A program made the position numbers and the translations under genes. From Cytophagales bacterium (lineage in GTDB: Bacteria; Bacteroidota; Bacteroidia; Cytophagales; Cyclobacteriaceae), in the NCBI GenBank assembly GCA_020403045.1, contig JADBYK010000028.1:1-64000 (forward strand): 64,000 nt of DNA. The letters run 5' to 3'. Shown piece after piece: positions 9,958 to 19,783 of the stretch. The notes under the pieces were generated by a model. That model was not told the origin of the DNA. It was given only the letters and a program-made list of their open reading frames with translations, and made no database searches. Position 1 is the first letter of the stretch. Each line of letters begins with the position of its first letter.

Positions 9958-10878
9958 ATGAAACGGATATTCATAATCTCCCTTTTTGTATGCTGTCACC
10001 TGGTGTCGATTTCACAAGTGCCCAAGGTGTCTTCAGGAATCATAAAGCACTATGAAAAATTTGAATCAAAATATGTTGTTCCGCGCAATGTGGACGTCTG
10101 GCTTCCGGATGGTTATGATTCCAAAAAGAAGTACGCGGTGTTGTATATGCACGATGGAAAGGGTCTTTATGATTCCGCTATCATGTGGAACAAGCAGGAG
10201 TGGGGCGTAGATGAGGTGTTGGGTAGATTGTTAAAAGAAGGGAAAGTAAAGAACTGCATTGTGGTAGGCGCGTGGAATTCAGAAAGCACTCGCCACCCAG
10301 AGTATTTTCCGCAAAAACCATATGAGAGTTTATCTCAAATAGAAAGAGATACAATTACAGCCCAGCTGCAAAAAATGGGTAGGACAAAGGAGATATTTAA
10401 GCCAATATCAGATAATTATTTAAAGTTTTTAGTGGAGGAGTTGAAGCCTTTTATCGATAAAAACTTTTCAACGAATACAGACGCGAAAAACACTTTCGTG
10501 GCTGGCTCGAGCATGGGTGGACTGATTTCGATGTACGCCATATGCGAGTATCCCAAAGTGTTTGGCGGAGCAGCTTGCTTAAGCACTCATTGGCCAGGCA
10601 CATTTAAAGTAGAAGGGAATCCAATTCCGGAAGCTTTTTTTCAATATATGAGTATGAAATTGCCTGATCCCAAAAAACATAAACTTTATTTTGATTATGG
10701 TGATCAAACGTTGGATGCGCTGTATCCTCCTTTGCAAAAGAAGGCAGACCAAGTAATAAAAGCGAAAGGCTACACCGCTAAGAATTGGTTGACGAAATAT
10801 TTTCCCGGAGAGAATCATTCTGAAAAGGCATGGAATAAGCGCTTGGATATTCCCCTATTGTTTTTACTAAAAAAGTAA
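9958..10878 (+). CDS. Secreted esterase, esterase-D / Fes-like alpha/beta hydrolase
   Basis: A 306-residue alpha/beta hydrolase of the putative-esterase family (relatives include feruloyl and acetyl-xylan esterases and enterochelin esterase). A signal peptide is visible (ends near VSISQ). The nucleophile elbow is GSSMGG near residue 185, a candidate Asp lies in FDYGDQTLD, and the catalytic His is likely in GENHSEKAW near residue 285. AVLYMHDGKGLYD is the typical early strand and oxyanion region. It lies between GH92 and GH13 genes, so a deacylating role on a glycan is plausible but inferred. Confidence 0.85.
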   Translation: MKRIFIISLFVCCHLVSISQVPKVSSGIIKHYEKFESKYVVPRNVDVWLPDGYDSKKKYAVLYMHDGKGLYDSAIMWNKQEWGVDEVLGRLLKEGKVKNCIVVGAWNSESTRHPEYFPQKPYESLSQIERDTITAQLQKMGRTKEIFKPISDNYLKFLVEELKPFIDKNFSTNTDAKNTFVAGSSMGGLISMYAICEYPKVFGGAACLSTHWPGTFKVEGNPIPEAFFQYMSMKLPDPKKHKLYFDYGDQTLDALYPPLQKKADQVIKAKGYTAKNWLTKYFPGENHSEKAWNKRLDIPLLFLLKK

Positions 10879-10882
10879 AGCT

Positions 10883-12730
10883 ATGAGAGCAAATGCACGA
10901 CTTTTGTTTCTACTAATTTTTTTGAACTCGTTTAACGCGAGTGCGCAATCAACCACTCCATATAATGAGCCACCGGCATGGTCGAAAGAAGTTATCTGGT
11001 ACCAAATTTTTGTAGAACGTTTTAATAATGGAGACAAAGCCAATGACCCAACGCCAACCGATATTGACATTGCACCGTTGAATTTGCATGCACCTAAAGG
11101 CTGGTCCGTTACACCCTGGACAAACAATTGGTTTGACCAAGAAAGTTGGGCAAAACTACCGGGCAAGTCTTTTGGTGAGATGCTCCAATACAGAAGGTAT
11201 GGAGGCGACTTGCAAGGCGTCATCAATAAGCTAGACTATTTGCAAGAGCTGGGTGTTACCGCTCTTTTTATTAACCCGATCAATGATGCACCTTCTTTGC
11301 ATAAGTATGACGCTCGCAACTATCATCACGTAGATGTGAATTTTGGTCCTGATCCGGTGGGCGACAACAAAATCATCGCCAGCGAAAATCCAGCAAATCC
11401 AACTACCTGGAAGTGGACAAGTGCCGATAAATTATTTCTAAAATTGGTAGCGGAAGTTCATAAGCGAAAGATGAAGATCATTATGGATTATTCCTGGAAT
11501 CATGTAGGTACCACATTCTGGGCATGGCTGGATGTGTTAAAAAACCAACAGGCTTCCCCTTACAAAGATTGGTTCGATATTAAATCATTCGATAATCCGG
11601 CTACTTCTGAGAACGAATTCTCATATAACGGATGGTTAAACATTCCGTCATTGCCCGAATTAAAGAAAGTGAATGTTACTACCTTCAAGCAGGCGGGGCA
11701 TCCGTACGAAGGAAACATCAATGATGGGGCGAAGGCACACATTTTTGCGGTTACCAAACGTTGGCTTTCGCCAGATGGAGATGCGTCACAAGGAATTGAT
11801 GGATATCGGTTGGATGTAGCAGATCAGATCGGGTTGGGTTTTTGGAGAGACTTTAGGAAACAGGTACGTACCATTCAACCCAACGCGTATTTAATTGGAG
11901 AGATTTGGTGGGAAGCTTGGCCTGATCGTTTGATGAATCCCGTGCCCTACACTAAAGGGGATGTGTTCGATGCGGTTATGTTTTACCAGGCCTATCGACC
12001 CGCTCGGTATTTCTTTGCCAAAAATGACAACGCGATTGATGCGCAGACGCTAAAAGATAGTTTAGAGTTTCAATGGAACAGATTAGATAAATCAAACCGG
12101 TATGCGATGATGAACGTGGCTTCCAGTCATGATGCCCCCAGATTGCTAACTGATTTTTATAACCCAAACAAATACAAGTTCAGTGCTTCCCCCAGCGATA
12201 ATCCTCTTTATAAAACCGGCAAGCCGGATGACGAAACATACAAAAGACTACGCTTGTATCTGGTACATGCGTATACTTCAATAGGAGCGCCACACATCTG
12301 GAATGGCGAAGAAATGGGCATGTGGGGTGCAGATGATCCATACCCGAGAAAGCCCTTGATGTGGAAAGAGTTTACATTTCAGCCGGAATCCAGAAACAAT
12401 TTCCAACCCGGGTCAACCGAGTATGACCCGATCGCATTTAATCAAGTGCATTTTGATTTTTACAAAAAGCTCATTGCTATTCGAAAGAGTAATCCGGTAT
12501 TGATTTCGGGAGAAATAGAATTTATTCAATCGCAGGGAAAGCATTTGGGTTATCGGAGGTTTGATGGCAAGAATGAAGTCATTGTATTGTTTAATTTGGA
12601 TGAAAAGCCATATACTTTTGTATTGAATGCAAATGCAACATATTCAGACGTTCTCACCAACAGAAAATCGATTTCAGGCAAAGTTTTGGTTGAATCTATG
12701 GAAGCCATGATTTTGAAAACGGTGAAATAG
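10883..12730 (+). CDS. GH13 alpha-amylase family protein (third in cluster)
   Basis: A 615-residue GH13 enzyme with a signal peptide ending near NASAQ. It starts 4 bases after the esterase stop, so translation is probably coupled. Motifs: VIWYQIFVERF at the barrel entry, region I DYSWNHVG, nucleophile Asp311 in GYRLDVAD, acid/base Glu340 in LIGEIWWEA, and Asp417 in ASSHDAPRL. There is no T9SS sorting domain, suggesting a periplasmic enzyme. It differs from the second GH13 in lacking the obvious N-terminal beta-sandwich, so the two probably differ in substrate length or linkage preference. Confidence 0.92.
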   Translation: MRANARLLFLLIFLNSFNASAQSTTPYNEPPAWSKEVIWYQIFVERFNNGDKANDPTPTDIDIAPLNLHAPKGWSVTPWTNNWFDQESWAKLPGKSFGEMLQYRRYGGDLQGVINKLDYLQELGVTALFINPINDAPSLHKYDARNYHHVDVNFGPDPVGDNKIIASENPANPTTWKWTSADKLFLKLVAEVHKRKMKIIMDYSWNHVGTTFWAWLDVLKNQQASPYKDWFDIKSFDNPATSENEFSYNGWLNIPSLPELKKVNVTTFKQAGHPYEGNINDGAKAHIFAVTKRWLSPDGDASQGIDGYRLDVADQIGLGFWRDFRKQVRTIQPNAYLIGEIWWEAWPDRLMNPVPYTKGDVFDAVMFYQAYRPARYFFAKNDNAIDAQTLKDSLEFQWNRLDKSNRYAMMNVASSHDAPRLLTDFYNPNKYKFSASPSDNPLYKTGKPDDETYKRLRLYLVHAYTSIGAPHIWNGEEMGMWGADDPYPRKPLMWKEFTFQPESRNNFQPGSTEYDPIAFNQVHFDFYKKLIAIRKSNPVLISGEIEFIQSQGKHLGYRRFDGKNEVIVLFNLDEKPYTFVLNANATYSDVLTNRKSISGKVLVESMEAMILKTVK

Positions 12731-12805
12731 GACAATCAATATCGTCAAAGACTGCTTGTTTGTTCCATTTCCTTTCGTCAACTTTAATCAGTTAACGAAG
12801 CCTAA

Positions 12806-14290
12806 ATGAACATCCCCAAACCCCAACTCACTTTCTCGCAGATCATCAATATGAACGTTGGGTTTTTTGGCATCCAATATAGCTTTGGCTTGCAGCAGAG
12901 CGCTGTCAACCCTATATATGATTTTTTAGGGGCTAGCCCAGATGAGATTCCGCTCTTGAATTTGGCAGGACCCGTTACAGGTTTATTGATACAGCCGATT
13001 ATCGGTGCTTTAAGTGACAAAACGTGGAGCCCTCGATTTGGTAGGCGCAAGCCCTATTTTTTTATCGGAGCGATGCTCTGCAGTATTTGCCTTTTCTTTT
13101 TCCCCTTTAGCAGCGCGCTATGGATGGCGGCTGGATTACTTTGGATTTTGGATGTGGGCAACAATACTGCCATGGAGCCCTATCGAGCTTTTATTGCAGA
13201 TAAGTTAAACGATGAGCAACGCCCAACAGGTTTTCAAACGCAAAGCTTTTTCACTGGTCTTGGCCAAACCCTTGCTAATGTTTCCCTTTTCATTTTCCCC
13301 CTTTTAATTATTGGCAGAACGGGCGCCATCCCCAATTGGGTATTTGCCTCTTTCTTTTTAGGAGCAGTTTGTTCTATTGCCACTATTTGGTGGAGCATGC
13401 GCACCACACCAGAGATTCCGCCTACTGAAGAAGAAATAGACGATATCTATAAAAGAAACGAAGGCCAGCCTCATTTGATCTTTCAGTTTTTCATTTCTAT
13501 CATCACCTCAGTTGTAGCGTATGCGATGATGATCACATTACTCATTCCATCTCTCTTTTATAAATCTCTTTTCAGAAAAGTTTTGGATGGGGTAAAAAAT
13601 AATTCAGCCACCAGAATTCTCTTCGCGCAGAATATTGAGATTGTTGAAGCAATATTGGAGATGCCAAAAGTAATGTGGCAACTGGCATTAGTTTATCTCT
13701 TTCAATGGTATGCGTTGTTTTGCTATTGGCAAAATGCGTCCAAGAGCATTGGCCTTTCCGTTTGGAAAACTACACCAATTACCAATCCGGAACTGTATGA
13801 ACAAGCTGTAAGTTGGACCGGTCTGGTCAATGGTTGGTATAACGTTGTTACCTTTCTTTCTGCTTTTGCATTGGTATACTTTGTTAAGAAGTCATCTGCG
13901 AAAATGGTTCATTTTACATGTCTGCTTTTGGCAGCAACAGGATTTTTACTTTTTCCATTTATCGAAAATAAGTACTTATTATTTCCCGCCATCACAGGTT
14001 TTGGTATTGGCTGGGCGAGTATGATGGGTATTCCTTATTTACTGGTGGTGGGTAACATTCCAAAGGAGGGTTATGGAGTTTACATGGGTATTATCAATAT
14101 GATGATTGTAGTACCAATGATTTTACAAACAGTATCGTTTGGATACATATTAAAGAACTTTTTAGGTAACGATAGTGGTAATGCAGTACTCTTTGCAGGT
14201 GTTTTATTGTTACTTGCTGCGCTAGCAACTTTGTTGATAAAGGCAAAATCAACTGATCATGAAATTCAGTTATCATCTACGGGTCACTAA
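12806..14290 (+). CDS. MFS sugar transporter (SLC45 / GPH-like), putative maltose importer
   Basis: A 494-residue, roughly 12-span major facilitator. The loop 2-3 signature RFGRRKPY near residue 76, preceded by GALSDKTWS, resembles SLC45-type and bacterial maltose/sucrose proton symporters. The PIIGALSD and [10 protein letters not shown] segments are typical of the group. It directly follows GH13 genes, which suggests it brings the malto-oligosaccharides or glucose they release across the inner membrane. The substrate is inferred from context only. Confidence 0.85.
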   Translation: MNIPKPQLTFSQIINMNVGFFGIQYSFGLQQSAVNPIYDFLGASPDEIPLLNLAGPVTGLLIQPIIGALSDKTWSPRFGRRKPYFFIGAMLCSICLFFFPFSSALWMAAGLLWILDVGNNTAMEPYRAFIADKLNDEQRPTGFQTQSFFTGLGQTLANVSLFIFPLLIIGRTGAIPNWVFASFFLGAVCSIATIWWSMRTTPEIPPTEEEIDDIYKRNEGQPHLIFQFFISIITSVVAYAMMITLLIPSLFYKSLFRKVLDGVKNNSATRILFAQNIEIVEAILEMPKVMWQLALVYLFQWYALFCYWQNASKSIGLSVWKTTPITNPELYEQAVSWTGLVNGWYNVVTFLSAFALVYFVKKSSAKMVHFTCLLLAATGFLLFPFIENKYLLFPAITGFGIGWASMMGIPYLLVVGNIPKEGYGVYMGIINMMIVVPMILQTVSFGYILKNFLGNDSGNAVLFAGVLLLLAALATLLIKAKSTDHEIQLSSTGH

Positions 14291-14319
14291 TTTTTTTAAT
14301 CTAACATAACCCAATTTCT

Positions 14320-15024
14320 ATGAGTCCTTATGTAGCGGAATTTTTTGGAACCCTTTTGCTCATTCTTCTTGGTGGTGGAGTAAATGCCGCAGTATCCTTG
14401 AAAAAATCGAAGTCTGAAAATGGAGGATGGCTTATGATAGCCATCGGATGGGGGCTGGCGGTGACGCTTGCCATCTATGCGGTCGGCAATATTAGCGGTG
14501 CTCATCTCAATCCCGCTGTCACGATTGCTTTAGCAATTAATGGAAGCTTTCCGCCTGACTTGATCCTTGGATATATTCTAGCTCAATTCGCGGGAGCAAT
14601 AGTTGGCGCTACGCTGGTGTGGCTACACTATCTTCCTCACTGGAAGGAAACGGCAGACCCAAGTGCAAAATTGGGCGTGTTTTGCAATGCCCCAGCCATT
14701 CGAAATGTGTTTACGAATTTGATAAGCGAGATTATTGCAACAATGGTATTGATCATGGCATTGTTGTTCATTGGAGCCAATGAGTTTACCAAAGGTCTCA
14801 ATCCGATTGTGGTAGGCCTTTTGATTATTTCCATTGGATTAAGTCTAGGAGGCACTACTGGTTTTGCTATTAATCCTGCTCGCGATTTAGGGCCACGGAT
14901 TGCTCATTTTATTTTGCCGATACATGGCAAAGGAAAATCCGATTGGAGTTACGCTTGGATACCCGTCCTAGGGCCAATCATAGGTGGCGTAGTTGGCGTA
15001 TGGATATATCAACTACTGTTCTAA
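14320..15024 (+). CDS. glpF: Glycerol uptake facilitator, aquaporin family
   Basis: A 234-residue MIP channel with six membrane spans and the two half-helix NPA motifs: HLNPAVT near residue 64 and INPARDLGPR near residue 185. The Asp directly after NPAR is the mark of glycerol facilitators rather than water-only aquaporins, and the Arg is the selectivity-filter residue. Glycerol kinase lies downstream on the same strand, giving a standard uptake-and-trap pair. No glycerol-3-phosphate dehydrogenase is nearby. Confidence 0.93.
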   Translation: MSPYVAEFFGTLLLILLGGGVNAAVSLKKSKSENGGWLMIAIGWGLAVTLAIYAVGNISGAHLNPAVTIALAINGSFPPDLILGYILAQFAGAIVGATLVWLHYLPHWKETADPSAKLGVFCNAPAIRNVFTNLISEIIATMVLIMALLFIGANEFTKGLNPIVVGLLIISIGLSLGGTTGFAINPARDLGPRIAHFILPIHGKGKSDWSYAWIPVLGPIIGGVVGVWIYQLLF

Positions 15025-15041
15025 GTGTTAGGTGAAGAAAA

Positions 15042-15090
15042 TTCTACCTTCTAACTTCTAACTTCTATTTTCTAACTTCTATTTTCTAAT
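15042..15090 (+). repeat. Seven tandem degenerate heptamers (TTCTAnn)
   Basis: Seven consecutive 7-base units fill most of the glpF-glpK gap: TTCTACC, TTCTAAC, TTCTAAC, TTCTATT, TTCTAAC, TTCTATT, TTCTAAT. The first five bases are invariant and the last two vary. It is non-coding and ends about 11 bases before the glpK ATG. The same periodic pattern occurs in other operon gaps of this window. Confidence 0.85.
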
Positions 15091-15101
15091 CTCTTTTTAA
15101 C

Positions 15102-16586
15102 ATGCCGAAGTATATCATCGCTCTCGATCAAGGCACTACCAGCTCTCGTGCTGTATTGTTTGATGAAAACGGTTCCATCGTAGGAATGACCCAGCAAGAG
15201 TTCACCCAGATTTTTCCGCAGTCGGGGTGGGTCGAGCATAACGCAGATGAAATATGGAATACGCAACAGACCGTGTTGTATAAATTGATTGTAGATAACA
15301 GTGTAGATGCCAAGTCAATTGCGGCCATTGGTATTACCAATCAGCGAGAAACCACCGTTATCTGGGATCGAAAGACTGGAGAACCTGTCTACAACGCCAT
15401 CGTGTGGCAGGACAAACGTACAGCCTCTATTTGTGAAGAGTTAAAGTCAAAGGGCCTTACTGATTATGTGAGGGAGAACACAGGGCTTGTCATCGACTCC
15501 TATTTCTCAGGCACAAAGATCAAATGGATTTTAGATAATGTTGATGGTGCCAGACTAAAAGCAGATAGAGGGGAATTGGCATTTGGTACGATTGACACCT
15601 GGCTGATTTGGAAGTTGACCAATGGTAATAGTCATGTCACCGATTATTCGAATTCATCGCGCACCATGGTGTACAACATTCGGGCTTTAAAATGGGATGA
15701 AAAATTGTTGCAAGAATTGACCATTCCAAAATCACTTTTGCCGGAAGTAAAACCTTCTGCAGCCGCTTTTGGAACTTGGAACTTAAATGGTATTGAAATT
15801 CCGATTGCAGGAGTAGCTGGCGACCAGCAAGCGGCACTTTTCGGTCAAGCGTGTTTTGAGCCGGGTATGGCTAAGAACACATACGGTACTGGCTGTTTCA
15901 TGTTGATGAATACCGGATCGAAAATTCAACTTTCAAAAAATGGATTGATTACCACCATAGCTTGGGGCCTGGATGGAAAAGTAGAATACGCCTTAGAGGG
16001 CAGCGTGTTTATTGCCGGTGCAGCAGTGCAATGGCTGCGAGATAGTTTGCACTTGATTGATCAATCGAAAGACTCCGAATATTTCGCCATGAAAGCCTTA
16101 GGCTCAAACGAAGTGTACGTGGTTCCTGCTTTTGCGGGATTAGGTGCACCTTATTGGGATATGTATGCCCGTGGGGCAATTTTCGGACTAACGCGTGACA
16201 CTGGAAAAGACCATATCATCAAGGCAACGTTAGAGTCGATGGCCTATCAAACAAAAGATATACTCAACGCCATGCAGGAAGATGCTGGTTTAAAACTGGC
16301 GAGTTTGAAAGTAGATGGGGGTGCTTGTGCGAATAATATTCTCATGCAATTTCAGTCCGACATCTTGGGCGCAGCAGTAGAGCGGCCCGAGGTAATTGAG
16401 TCCACGGCTCAAGGAGCAGCTTATCTGGCCGGGATTCAAATTGGTTTGTGGAAGAAGGAAGACATTGTGAGGAACAGAAAAATTCAAAAAAAATTTATGC
16501 CGCAGATGGAGGAAATAACGCGTATCCAGCTATACAAAGATTGGCAAAAGGCCGTAAAAAGAACGATGGGGTGGGAAAACGAATAG
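15102..16586 (+). CDS. glpK: Glycerol kinase
   Basis: A 494-residue FGGY-family kinase, full length for GlpK. It phosphorylates glycerol entering through GlpF to sn-glycerol 3-phosphate. Motifs: [13 protein letters not shown] (ATP phosphate loop), [16 protein letters not shown], the conserved NTYGTGCF, and DGGACANN near the C-terminus. The stop abuts the end of the convergent bcp gene with no spacer, and no terminator hairpin separates them. Allosteric control by fructose 1,6-bisphosphate is known for the family but cannot be judged here. Confidence 0.96.
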   Translation: MPKYIIALDQGTTSSRAVLFDENGSIVGMTQQEFTQIFPQSGWVEHNADEIWNTQQTVLYKLIVDNSVDAKSIAAIGITNQRETTVIWDRKTGEPVYNAIVWQDKRTASICEELKSKGLTDYVRENTGLVIDSYFSGTKIKWILDNVDGARLKADRGELAFGTIDTWLIWKLTNGNSHVTDYSNSSRTMVYNIRALKWDEKLLQELTIPKSLLPEVKPSAAAFGTWNLNGIEIPIAGVAGDQQAALFGQACFEPGMAKNTYGTGCFMLMNTGSKIQLSKNGLITTIAWGLDGKVEYALEGSVFIAGAAVQWLRDSLHLIDQSKDSEYFAMKALGSNEVYVVPAFAGLGAPYWDMYARGAIFGLTRDTGKDHIIKATLESMAYQTKDILNAMQEDAGLKLASLKVDGGACANNILMQFQSDILGAAVERPEVIESTAQGAAYLAGIQIGLWKKEDIVRNRKIQKKFMPQMEEITRIQLYKDWQKAVKRTMGWENE

Positions 16587-17141
16587 TTACTTTTTCCTTA
16601 CTTTTTTCGCTGCCTTCTTTGCTGGTTTGGCCACTTTCTTTACCGCAGCCTTTTTTACTTTAACAGGTTTTATTGAGGCAAACGTTTTACCACCACCTAA
16701 TATTTGCTCTGCGTGGTTTTTGGTGTCTACCTTTTCGATGACTTCTGTGATGATTCCTTTTTCGTCAATGACATAAGTGGTACGGGCCGTACCCATATAT
16801 TTTCTTCCATACATTGATTTTTCTACCCACGTTCCATAGAGGTGGTGGACCGATTTATCTACATCAGCCAGTAGTTGAAACGGAAGTTTTTCTTTGGTGA
16901 TAAATTTTTTGTGAGATTTCTCGTCATCAGAACTAATTCCAAAGACTTCGAAACCTGCCTTTTGAAGTGCTTTATAGTTGTCACGTAGATTGCATGATTC
17001 GGCTGTACAACCCGGAGTCATATCCTTCGGATAGAAGTAGAGAACAACTTTCTTTCCGCGTAAGCTGGAAAGGGTTACTGTATTTCCGTCTTGATCGGTA
17101 GTATTAAAATTCGGTGCGAGAGTACCAGCAGTTAAAGCCAT
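16587..17141 (-). CDS. bcp: Bcp-type thioredoxin-dependent peroxiredoxin with lysine-rich tail
   Basis: A 184-residue peroxiredoxin of the Bcp/PrxQ group, which reduces hydroperoxides using thioredoxin. The peroxidatic Cys45 sits in TPGCTAES and the resolving Cys50 five residues later, the PrxQ arrangement. The catalytic domain ends near residue 155, the normal family size of about 150. A further 30 residues are almost all Lys, Ala, Val and Pro (KKVAKPAKKAAKKVRKK), like a histone H1 tail. The aconitase in this window carries a similar but longer tail. The gene lies 5 bases downstream of an M23 peptidase gene. Confidence 0.95.
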   Translation of the reverse strand: MALTAGTLAPNFNTTDQDGNTVTLSSLRGKKVVLYFYPKDMTPGCTAESCNLRDNYKALQKAGFEVFGISSDDEKSHKKFITKEKLPFQLLADVDKSVHHLYGTWVEKSMYGRKYMGTARTTYVIDEKGIITEVIEKVDTKNHAEQILGGGKTFASIKPVKVKKAAVKKVAKPAKKAAKKVRKK

Positions 17142-17146
17142 CTTAG

Positions 17147-19108
17147 TTAACGTTTTTGTTCAAGTATCTTTTGTGTATGTATTCGTTCATTGCCTGCACG
17201 ATCTGTAACCTTTAATTGGAAGTCGCCTTTCAATAGTTTTTTTGAGTCCAACCTTTCAGACTGAACGATGCCCGTCTTATAGTCATATTTCATTAACAGC
17301 CACTCGCCATTTATGTTTGCTTCAAACTTTGCGATGCCGGATAAGTTATCATAAATTCGGAAGCGAGCAGTCCTAGGATTGCAATAAATTCGCCCAATGC
17401 TTGGTGGCGTAGAATCAGCCAATACGGTAAATTGCCCAAGTTCTTTCGTGTTAAACTGAATGCGGCCATTTGTCCATTCGCCTCCAACAAACTCAAAACG
17501 GTTTCCCTCGATATGATAAGCAAACGTCTTCTCCGTTTTTGGGTAGGAGAGGGTTGGTTTTAACGTGATGGATATGGTGTTATGCAGTGGAGTAGTAAGA
17601 GTAGCGATGGTGAATCTCTCGCGACCTTTTTCTGAAATTTCATGACTGGTAGTAAGATACAAGGTATCATAAATATTGCCATTTTTAAATTTGATGTCAA
17701 TGAGGTCACTATAGTAGTCGTAGTCAGTGCCGGAAGGGATTATGTCTTTAAAATTCAGGGGCACTGTACCTGTGCAGGTTTGAATTGAGTCGGGGAGCCC
17801 ACTGCGTAGGTCAATAAGATAGACATTTCGAAGTGAGTTAGAATAACTGGGTGAAATAGTATTTTGAATTCCATTGACGTGAATGACGGCCTTTCCATCT
17901 TTTTGACCAGAACATGGCTTCGAATTTATGACGAGTGTGTTCTCGACAATATCAAAGTCAATTGGCTTTTGCATCGCCTCCAAGAAACGAGCATTGCTTG
18001 TTGGTGGATCTGATTTTAAGCTGAAGTTGATCTTACTGGTATTTCCAGAGAAATCGCGCAAGGAGATTGCTATTTTTCGCTGGCCTTCGGTCACATCAAT
18101 TATTCCTTTTGATATGACGCCATCATAAAATTTAAGTGCGTTGCCATCCCCAACATAAAGTTTATTAAATCTCGCGCCTTTTGTTTTCAACGTTTTAAAA
18201 TCCATCAATGTGACGATGTCATAACTGTCTTCAAAACTGAATTTATTTATTTCCTGAGTGAAGACACGAGCGCTATCGACTCGCATTTCTATTTGACTGA
18301 TGCCACAACGAAACTGAGAGAGATCAACCTTGTCATGTGCCAGAATTTCAACTCCAATTCTTCCGGTAGCTAAAATAGGAAACGGCAACTTGTAGTTATT
18401 GCCAGATCGAACGAGGCTGAATTCAAATCGCCCGAAACGATCGTTTACCCGCGAATTTTTGTCCATTGTTACCAATGCAACTTTCAATGCAATGGGAGAA
18501 TACTTATCTTTTACTTCCGTAAACCCAAACGATAGAGGATTGAGCGCTTCATTGTTTTGATCCCTTATTTCAAAGTGCAGATGGGGGCCGCTTGATCCAC
18601 CCGTGTTACCGGACAGGCCAATCGTGTCACCTCGCTGAATTGGAAATTGACTAACCTCAAGGTTGATGTCCAGATCGAAAGACTTTCGCTTGTATTGCTC
18701 TTCTAATACATAGCGAGCAATTGAGCCCATGAATTTGTCTAAATGGCCGTAAAGTGAGGTGTTACCATCCGGATGTTTGATCATGAGGGCATGTCCATAA
18801 CCATAGGATCCAACAATAATCCTAGATACATAGCCTTGCTGTGTAGCCAATATGGGCACGCCAATCATACTATTTGTTCGGATGTCAATGCCAGCATGAA
18901 AGTGGGTGGTACGCAATTCACCCATTGTTCCGGCTAAAAAATTTGGTTGACCGGGGTTAACAGGGAATAGGTAGGGTTCAAGTTCGGGAGCCTTGTTAAG
19001 GATGATTTCGTTCGGCAGGCTGAACTGCGCAATTGAAAAGTGCGCAAATGCCAAACAGATGACAGCAAAAGAAAAACTACTTAACCTCAAACTCCAGCAA
19101 CTTCTCAT
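17147..19108 (-). CDS. M23 family metallopeptidase, secreted
   Basis: A 653-residue exported protein with an N-terminal signal sequence and a LytM/M23 domain. The metal ligands are clear: H71 and D75 in HFHAGID, and the HLHFE motif about 100 residues later. The remaining 440 residues form a beta-rich C-terminal part that I cannot assign. M23 domains cut peptidoglycan cross-bridges or act as regulators of other hydrolases. The ATG chosen overlaps the end of the upstream FAH-family gene by 32 bases; a TTG start six codons in is possible. Confidence 0.9.
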   Translation of the reverse strand: MRSCWSLRLSSFSFAVICLAFAHFSIAQFSLPNEIILNKAPELEPYLFPVNPGQPNFLAGTMGELRTTHFHAGIDIRTNSMIGVPILATQQGYVSRIIVGSYGYGHALMIKHPDGNTSLYGHLDKFMGSIARYVLEEQYKRKSFDLDINLEVSQFPIQRGDTIGLSGNTGGSSGPHLHFEIRDQNNEALNPLSFGFTEVKDKYSPIALKVALVTMDKNSRVNDRFGRFEFSLVRSGNNYKLPFPILATGRIGVEILAHDKVDLSQFRCGISQIEMRVDSARVFTQEINKFSFEDSYDIVTLMDFKTLKTKGARFNKLYVGDGNALKFYDGVISKGIIDVTEGQRKIAISLRDFSGNTSKINFSLKSDPPTSNARFLEAMQKPIDFDIVENTLVINSKPCSGQKDGKAVIHVNGIQNTISPSYSNSLRNVYLIDLRSGLPDSIQTCTGTVPLNFKDIIPSGTDYDYYSDLIDIKFKNGNIYDTLYLTTSHEISEKGRERFTIATLTTPLHNTISITLKPTLSYPKTEKTFAYHIEGNRFEFVGGEWTNGRIQFNTKELGQFTVLADSTPPSIGRIYCNPRTARFRIYDNLSGIAKFEANINGEWLLMKYDYKTGIVQSERLDSKKLLKGDFQLKVTDRAGNERIHTQKILEQKR

Positions 19109-19691
19109 CTTCGATGTATGCGGTTAACGTATCGCCAATAACAACGGGGCCAACTCCTTTTGGAGTTCCTGTAAAAATCAAATCTCCCGTTCTCAATGTG
19201 AAAAACTTTGACAAATAGGAGATGATGTAGTCAAACGAAAAAAGCAGCAGACTGGTATTTCCAGCTTGTTTTAGTTCTCCATTCACTTCCAATTTGAAGT
19301 TAATTGCTTTTTTATCTGGGAATTGGTCGATGGTGATAAATTTATCTGAGATTGGGGCAGAGCCATTGAAGCCCTTGGAGATGTCCCACGGAAGGCTTTT
19401 TGCTTTTAGCTTTGACTGAATGTCTCTGGCGGTAAAGTCGATGCCAACTCCAATCGCGTCATAGTACTTTGACGCGAATTTCTCTTCTATATTTTTTCCT
19501 TCTTTACAGATGCGTAAAACCAGTTCTACCTCATGGTGAATATCGTTAGAAAAGGAGGGGTAGTAGAAAGGGGCATTATTCCGCAAAATGGCGGTATCTG
19601 GCTTCGTGAAAATAACAGGCTCATCAGGTCTTTCATTGTTTAATTCCTGAATGTGTTCCGCGTAGTTTCGGCCAATAGCAAAAATCCTCAT
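19077..19691 (-). CDS. Fumarylacetoacetate hydrolase family protein
   Basis: A 204-residue single-domain FAH-family protein. Seen: IGRNYAEHIQELNN near the N-terminus, VELVLRI with the metal-binding Glu region, GIDFTARDIQ, GFNGSAPIS, and FTGTPKGVGPV near the end. Small members like this hydrolyse or decarboxylate acylpyruvates and oxaloacetate; which substrate applies here is unknown. It overlaps the following M23 gene, so the two share a transcript. A TAAATTTG site (minus strand, 19713-19720) lies upstream of the start and fits a -7 element. Confidence 0.88.
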   Translation of the reverse strand: MRIFAIGRNYAEHIQELNNERPDEPVIFTKPDTAILRNNAPFYYPSFSNDIHHEVELVLRICKEGKNIEEKFASKYYDAIGVGIDFTARDIQSKLKAKSLPWDISKGFNGSAPISDKFITIDQFPDKKAINFKLEVNGELKQAGNTSLLLFSFDYIISYLSKFFTLRTGDLIFTGTPKGVGPVVIGDTLTAYIEDEKLLEFEVK

Positions 19692-19712
19692 GGTAACGTT
19701 TTAGTAATCTGC

Positions 19713-19720
19713 AAATTTAT
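19713..19720 (-). promoter_or_regulatory. Putative -7 element (TAAATTTG) for the FAH/M23/bcp transcript
   Basis: On the minus strand TAAATTTG matches the Bacteroidota consensus TAnnTTTG exactly and lies 21 bases before the FAH-family ATG. The -33 element is weak (a GTTTT 16 bases further upstream). Another TAnnTTTG match points the other way at 19784, giving a divergent promoter pair. Confidence 0.4.
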
Positions 19721-19783
19721 AAACATTCAAAGGGGAAAACTCCTTTTTAGTGCGATTTTTCTAATTTTTATAATTATCGGCTT

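Noticed and set aside
12774-12799. Imperfect inverted repeat TTCGTCAACT ... AGTTAACGAA just before the MFS gene
   Set aside because: Nine of ten bases match with a 6-base spacer, so it could be an operator, but there is no promoter element or second copy to support it.
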